64,000 nt of DNA from Paraburkholderia flava (GTDB lineage Bacteria; Pseudomonadota; Gammaproteobacteria; Burkholderiales; Burkholderiaceae): positions 558,001 through 622,000 of the forward strand of contig NZ_SMRO01000001.1 of assembly GCF_004359985.1 (NCBI RefSeq). The letters run 5' to 3'. Shown here in pieces: positions 59,522 through 64,000 of the stretch (position 1 is the stretch's first letter; each line of letters starts with the position of its first letter). The notes under the pieces were generated by a model. The model was not told the origin of the DNA, ran no database searches, and saw only the letters and a list, made by a program, of their open reading frames with translations. The position numbers and the translations under genes are program-made.

Positions 59522-61702
59522 TTACTCCGTCTTCTGGCGCAGCTTGAACTGCCCTTGCATCCGGATCGCCGGACGTTGCTGCTGCACCGGTGCATCGAAG
59601 TTCACCTGCGGCGCAGCTGCCTTGAACTGCTGACGCATCACAGCCAGTGCCTGCGGGTTGATCGAGCCGATGCTCGTCGCACGCGACGGCGCAGCCAGCC
59701 CCGACTTCACGAGCAGCGCGGCTTCCATCTGCAGGCTGGTCAGCAGTACCGGGTCCTGCAATGCGCTGCCCTGGGCCAGCAGTTGACTCCACGCGTTGTC
59801 GCCGTAGTTCGTCACGTAGTAGTCGAGCCCGCTCGGGTCGGCCAGCACGGCGGTACAGCCGTCGAGTCGCACCTGCATCTGCGTGTCCTTCAGTGCGATC
59901 GTCTTGCGGCTCGCGAGACCGTCGCCGTACGCGAGCGTCAGCGGAACGGTCCACTGCGTGCCCGGGTACTGGTTCTGGTTCGGATACGGCGACTGCTTCA
60001 GTGTCACGACCGTCTGGTTCTTCGTCAGATCGCATTGCGTGTCGAGCGAGATCAGCGGTACGCCGGTCTGACGCACGAAGCTGTCGCCGATCGGACCCAT
60101 CTGCTGCCCGCTCGCACCCGACAGTTCATCCCACAGACGCTTCGGCGTACCGTTGCCGAGCTGGTAATCGGCCAGATACTGTTGCAGGCCCTTACGCAGC
60201 ACGTCTTCGCCGAGATAGTTCTCGAGCATCTTCAGCACGATACCGCCCTTGTCGTACGTGAAAGCACTCGCGCTCAGCACGAAGTCGTTCGATGCCCACG
60301 CATTGAAGTTCGGTTGCACCGGGAATGCCTTCGACGACAGATCGCGCGAAATCACCGCGTACTTGGTCTTCACTTCGTCGACCCAGTTGAAGTGATCCGG
60401 GAAGAAACGGATCTTCGTCTTGGTCTCGAAGAACGTCGCGAACGACTCGTTGAGCCACACGTCGTCCCACCAGTCGAGCGTCACCAGATCGCCGAACCAC
60501 TGATGCGATGCTTCGTGCGTCAACACGACAAGACCGTAGTCGGACATCGGCGTGCCGGGCGGCGGCAGGATGTCGTCGGCGAACTCGAGAATCGCCCCCC
60601 AGTTCTCCATCCCGCCGAAGTTCAGATCCTTCTCGGCCTTGAACGCATCGTTCGCGGCGATCGTGTCGAATTTCTTCAGCGGCAACGGAATGCCGGTATA
60701 GCGGTAGTAGTAGTCGAGTGCCTGCTTCGTTTCCTGCATCGCGGGCTTCGCCCAGTCCTTCATGCCGGGCGGCGTGAAGATCCGCAGATGCATGCTGCCC
60801 GCTCCACCGGCCAGCGGACTCGTGAAGTCATCCTCGAGCGTATCGAACTGACCGCCGCCGAAGAACAGCAGATACGACGGCATCGGCGGCGTCTTTTCGA
60901 ACGACACACGCTTGTAGCCGCTGTCGACGTTCACCGCCGGCAGTTCCGCCGCGTTCGACACCACACGCCAGTTCTGCGGCACTTCCGCGCTGACCTCGTA
61001 GGTCGGACGGAACGCAGGCTCGTCCCAGCCCGGGAACCATTGCCGCGCGAGATCGCTTTCGCCCTGCGTGAGGATCGCGCCGCTCGTCGTGCCGTCGGTG
61101 GATTTCAGGTCGACGCGGAACACGCCTTCAGCCGCCGAGCAACCCGGATAGTGGTCGTCGCCGCAGCTGCCGCCGGTCTTCGCGACCGGGTCGTCATAGG
61201 TCTTGAAGTTGATGATGCCGGACCACTCCATATGCAGCGAGTACGTACCCGCCGCAATCTGTCCGCTGACGGGACGCAGCTGGTAGTAGTCGCCGTCGTC
61301 CTGCGGCGTCGCGATCAGTTGCACGTTACCCGGCTGCAGCGTGGTCTTGCCGTTGACGAACTTGATCCGGTGCCCCGCGATCACGATCGCGTTGACGGGC
61401 TTGAGCACCTTGATCTCGACATCAGCGCGGCCGTCGAACGAAGACAGCGCGGGATTCGGACGGAACCACAACTTGTAGTTGAGCGGCGTCACCGTGTCGG
61501 GCAACTCGACCGGCGATACGGTCTTCGTGATCGCCGGATTGGCGACGGCCGGAGCGGCCGGCGGCACGACCGCGTTATCGGCGGCGCCTGTCTGACTCTT
61601 GCTCGTGATCGACTGCGGGCTGTCGGAGCCACCGCACCCGCTCAATGCCAGTATCCCGGCTAGCGCCAGGCACTGTATCTGCAATCGGAAATTTATACGC
61701 AT
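59522..61702 (-). CDS. M1 family aminopeptidase, lipoprotein
   Basis: The 726-residue precursor has a lipobox (AGILALSGC), so it is probably envelope-anchored. The exopeptidase motif GGMENWG, the zinc site HEASHQWFGD (His396, Glu397, His400) and the third ligand Glu419 in NESFATFF give the exact HExxH-x18-E spacing. The N-terminal beta domain (LPDTVTPLNYKLWFRPNPA) and C-terminal helical domain are in place. It removes N-terminal residues from peptides. The upstream gap and the terminator make it a single-gene unit. Like S10 copy 1 it is an anchored peptidase. Confidence 0.93.
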   Translation of the reverse strand: MRINFRLQIQCLALAGILALSGCGGSDSPQSITSKSQTGAADNAVVPPAAPAVANPAITKTVSPVELPDTVTPLNYKLWFRPNPALSSFDGRADVEIKVLKPVNAIVIAGHRIKFVNGKTTLQPGNVQLIATPQDDGDYYQLRPVSGQIAAGTYSLHMEWSGIINFKTYDDPVAKTGGSCGDDHYPGCSAAEGVFRVDLKSTDGTTSGAILTQGESDLARQWFPGWDEPAFRPTYEVSAEVPQNWRVVSNAAELPAVNVDSGYKRVSFEKTPPMPSYLLFFGGGQFDTLEDDFTSPLAGGAGSMHLRIFTPPGMKDWAKPAMQETKQALDYYYRYTGIPLPLKKFDTIAANDAFKAEKDLNFGGMENWGAILEFADDILPPPGTPMSDYGLVVLTHEASHQWFGDLVTLDWWDDVWLNESFATFFETKTKIRFFPDHFNWVDEVKTKYAVISRDLSSKAFPVQPNFNAWASNDFVLSASAFTYDKGGIVLKMLENYLGEDVLRKGLQQYLADYQLGNGTPKRLWDELSGASGQQMGPIGDSFVRQTGVPLISLDTQCDLTKNQTVVTLKQSPYPNQNQYPGTQWTVPLTLAYGDGLASRKTIALKDTQMQVRLDGCTAVLADPSGLDYYVTNYGDNAWSQLLAQGSALQDPVLLTSLQMEAALLVKSGLAAPSRATSIGSINPQALAVMRQQFKAAAPQVNFDAPVQQQRPAIRMQGQFKLRQKTE

Positions 61703-62262
61703 TTTAATCCTCTGCCGGCAAAATGACTGGAAAATGTGCGGTTATCACCTTTGTATTTTGTTTTCACTTTTCGCGAAGCGAATGGTCTCCCCCACGAGTA
61801 ACCGCAGTTCTCGACAACAGACGTGCATAACCCTCAGCGCAATTAGCTGATTCTTTGCATGTTCATACCCTGGTTAGAAAAACATAATGACGGAAGCCGT
61901 TCTGGCGCAGCTTCGCCTTCGCAGAATTCACCGCCGCCCGAGCTGCCTGAATGCCGTTCCTGGAAAGATATTCAGACCGGTGGGCGGCCAGCGATGGGAG
62001 GAAGATTAATTTGGCAAACGATACCGTGTCAACTTGCTTTCAAAAAATTTCCTCACCGGAAGGCATTTGAAAACAATTATTGAGGATTGGTTTCTTGACG
62101 CACCTCGACACACGAATTAACCGGTGATCCGGCGATTAATTTTAATTAATGGTTTTTCCGCATTGCATCAGAAAGGAAAACGCCGCGCTTTAACCATTCC
62201 GGTCGCGGCTGAATATCGAGATGCGAATGAGGAAATATGAGACGGGATGCCGAAAGCCGCAC
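61703..62262. other. 560-bp intergenic region
   Basis: This holds the promoter of the M1 aminopeptidase gene (minus) near 61703-61850 and the 3' region of the monooxygenase gene (minus). Composition is AT-rich (especially 62020-62180). Open frames here are short and show no RBS or protein-like composition. No hairpin or RNA gene was recognised. Confidence 0.5.
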
Positions 62263-63372
62263 TTATCCCGCGGTCCCAGCGATGTATTGCGCGACCTGCG
62301 CGGCAACCGAGCGCGCGCTTCGCATCACGCCGATCAGCGTCGCCGATGCGAAGCCGCACCACTCGCCGTAGCCGACGAGCCACAACGCCGGTTCGCTCAC
62401 TGCGCGGTTGTCGACGACGTGCACCCTGCCCGCATCGTTGACGATACCGAGCGACCGCAGCGGATCGAGCGCGGGCCGAAAGCCGGTACACCAGATCACG
62501 ACATCGACCGCTGAATGTGTACCGTCGCGCCACACGACACCGTCGGCAACGAAGCGCTCGAACGGTCGCACCGCATGCAGCTCGCCGCGTTCGCGTGCCG
62601 CGCGCACCGGCGGCACCATCACGATGTCACCGAGACCGCCGCGCGGCGACGGGTCCGGCAAACCGGCGACGTGTGCCTTCCATCGCTCGGTCGCCCATTC
62701 GAACAGCACGCGGCCGTCGACGTCGTCGGGGAGAAACGTCGGCTCGTCGAGCGTGACCCACGTGGCGTCACAGACGGAGGAGAGTTCCGCGAGAATCTGC
62801 GCGGCCGAGTTGCCGCCGCCGACGATCAGCACGCGTTTGCCATGTAGCGCGACGGGGTTGTTGTCGTGGCGATAGTGCGCGGAATGTAGCTGTGTGCCGG
62901 TGAATTGCGCGCGGCCCGGATAGTCCGGTACGAACGGTGCGCGCCATGTGCCTGTCGCGCTGATCACGGCCTTTGCGTGCCACTGCACGCGCTTGCCGGC
63001 ATGCTCGCCTGTGACCGCGAGCGTGTGCCCTTCGCTTGCTTCACGCGTTACGCCGCTCACATGCACCGGCCGCACGACAGGAATCCGGTACCGCTGTTCG
63101 TAGTCGGTCAGATAGCGGATCACATGATCGCGTGATGGATAGAGTTCGTCGGTATGTGGCATCGGCCAGCCCGGCAGCGAACTCCATTGCGCCGGCGAAA
63201 ACAGATGCAGCGAGTCCCACGCGTGTTGCCATGCCCCGCCGGGCGACGGTTGATCGTCGAGCAGCACGTAGTCGAGTTGTGCGCGGCGCAGGAAGTATGC
63301 GGTCGCAAGCGCGGACTGTCCGCCGCCGATTACGACGACGTCGGTGGTGTGTGGCGAATCGAGGGGTTGCAT
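62263..63372 (-). CDS. Flavin-containing monooxygenase-like NAD(P)/FAD oxidoreductase
   Basis: The 369-residue protein has an N-terminal FAD site ([48 protein letters not shown]) and a second dinucleotide site ([18 protein letters not shown]). The ATG-type linker is [18 protein letters not shown], and a late [14 protein letters not shown] is present. It resembles the trimethylamine/putative monooxygenase flavoprotein group (YhhJ/CzcO-like) rather than thioredoxin reductases, because no CxxC is seen. The substrate is unknown. It runs away from the M1 gene and is followed upstream by the acyl-CoA dehydrogenase fragment. Confidence 0.9.
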   Translation of the reverse strand: MQPLDSPHTTDVVVIGGGQSALATAYFLRRAQLDYVLLDDQPSPGGAWQHAWDSLHLFSPAQWSSLPGWPMPHTDELYPSRDHVIRYLTDYEQRYRIPVVRPVHVSGVTREASEGHTLAVTGEHAGKRVQWHAKAVISATGTWRAPFVPDYPGRAQFTGTQLHSAHYRHDNNPVALHGKRVLIVGGGNSAAQILAELSSVCDATWVTLDEPTFLPDDVDGRVLFEWATERWKAHVAGLPDPSPRGGLGDIVMVPPVRAARERGELHAVRPFERFVADGVVWRDGTHSAVDVVIWCTGFRPALDPLRSLGIVNDAGRVHVVDNRAVSEPALWLVGYGEWCGFASATLIGVMRSARSVAAQVAQYIAGTAG

Positions 63373-63498
63373 GCTGCGATGATACCGGCGCGATGTGGGT
63401 CGCGTCGGCAGCTTTGCACGGGGCGGTGGCCGCAGCGCCGATGATCACCCTGATAACAACCACCGCAACAGCGGCCGCCGCGACTCTCACATGCAACG

Positions 63499-64000
63499 TC
63501 AGTCGAGCACTGCCGCCTGCTCGTAGTCATCGGTTGCCGGCACGCCGGTCAGTTCCGCTTTCGTATGCACGAGACTGAAGCGCTCGACAGGCGGCGTGCC
63601 GTTCAGATGAAAATTGCCCACCGCACTCTCCCGCTGGATCGCCGGGTTATGCGACGCGATCACGCGCGCATTGCGCCAGTGGCGATCGAGCCGCAGCGCT
63701 TCGCTCGTCGCCGATGCACCGCCCACCTCGAACACCAGCGTCGCCGCCTCGAGCACCTGCTCGATCACGATCTGCTGCGCCTGGTACGCTTCGATGTCGA
63801 GCGCGATGTAGGTATCGGTTGTCGCGCGACCGGCGAGCCGGTCCTGCCACGCTTTTTCGAGCGCACCCGACACCGAACCGGTGAGACTTTCCGCCGAATA
63901 CACGAGGCTCGCGAGACGCCCCACCACACGATGCACGAGCGGATTGTCGCGCGGACTCGACCGGCCCGCGACACCGAACGTGCGCGTGCGACCCCGCACG
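63499..64000 (-). CDS. Acyl-CoA dehydrogenase-like flavoprotein (partial, C-terminal part)
   Basis: The frame enters from the right window edge and stops at 63499, so only the last 166 or so residues are seen. The helical C-terminal domain shows AYQAQQIVIEQVLEAATLVFEVGGASATSEALRLDRHWRNARVIASHNPAIQRESAVGNFHLNG. The GGASA and DRHWRNAR segments match the DszC/SfnB monooxygenase-like branch of acyl-CoA dehydrogenases, which often act in sulfur-source use. Catalytic and flavin regions lie outside the window, so the exact role is open. Confidence 0.82.
   Translation of the reverse strand, partial: VRGRTRTFGVAGRSSPRDNPLVHRVVGRLASLVYSAESLTGSVSGALEKAWQDRLAGRATTDTYIALDIEAYQAQQIVIEQVLEAATLVFEVGGASATSEALRLDRHWRNARVIASHNPAIQRESAVGNFHLNGTPPVERFSLVHTKAELTGVPATDDYEQAAVLD

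Noticed and set aside
1..64000. CRISPR arrays, IS elements, prophage, tRNA-linked integration sites
   Set aside because: No regularly spaced repeat-spacer units, transposase or integrase motifs, or tRNA cloverleaf were seen; the tandem repeats found are direct and without spacers.

Overview
The window is dense, GC-rich chromosomal DNA with long ORFs, frequent GTG starts and tight ATGA/GTGA overlaps. It looks like a plant-associated member of Burkholderia sensu lato (Paraburkholderia type); the acdS-acdR pair, the ProQ/FINO protein, the type III secretion genes and the overall gene styles fit this. The genus is an inference, because no rRNA or other marker gene is present. No tRNA, rRNA, IS element or CRISPR array was recognised.

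Layout. (1) 1-4.5 kb: the start of a sugar-type ABC ATPase gene and a divergent LacI regulator around an 18-bp perfect palindrome, then a penicillin-binding-like serine hydrolase and a methyltransferase. (2) 5.0-37.4 kb: a type III secretion (T3SS) island in two arms. The left arm (+) is sctQ-sctR-lytic transglycosylase, followed by a 13.5-kb gene for a protein of about 4,490 residues and a small membrane protein. The right arm (-) reads sctV-S-C-D-(small needle-like ORF)-I-J-K-L-N-O-T-U. Two unrelated-looking genes, a 147-aa protein and a secreted alpha/beta hydrolase, lie between the arms. (3) 37.7-39.9 kb: two divergent, paralogous LuxR-type regulators with no luxI. (4) 40-45 kb: AlaX-type editing protein, AraC regulator, GNAT, histidine phosphatase, SDR and class II aldolase genes. 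(5) 45.1-55.1 kb: two copies of a module made of an exported S10 carboxypeptidase-like protein plus a small EF-hand protein. They flank a transglutaminase/alpha-E/ATP-grasp operon. (6) 55.1-64 kb: ProQ, a hipBA toxin-antitoxin locus with four evenly spaced operators, acdS/acdR, an M1 aminopeptidase lipoprotein, a flavin monooxygenase and a partial acyl-CoA dehydrogenase.

How the parts may work together. The T3SS arms encode the ATPase complex, export gate, basal body, secretin and inner rod. SctU has YSAR where the autoproteolytic NPTH motif should be, and the normally contiguous R-S-T genes sit in three places. No translocon, gatekeeper or needle-length regulator was recognised. The giant protein has no Sec signal. 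It carries a HEAQH metallopeptidase-like motif, two related His/Cys segments with identical 39-residue spacing, C-terminal hydrophobic segments and a terminal LysM domain. It is the best candidate for an undescribed effector, toxin or envelope-acting machine. The second candidate is the duplicated S10/EF-hand secreted module.
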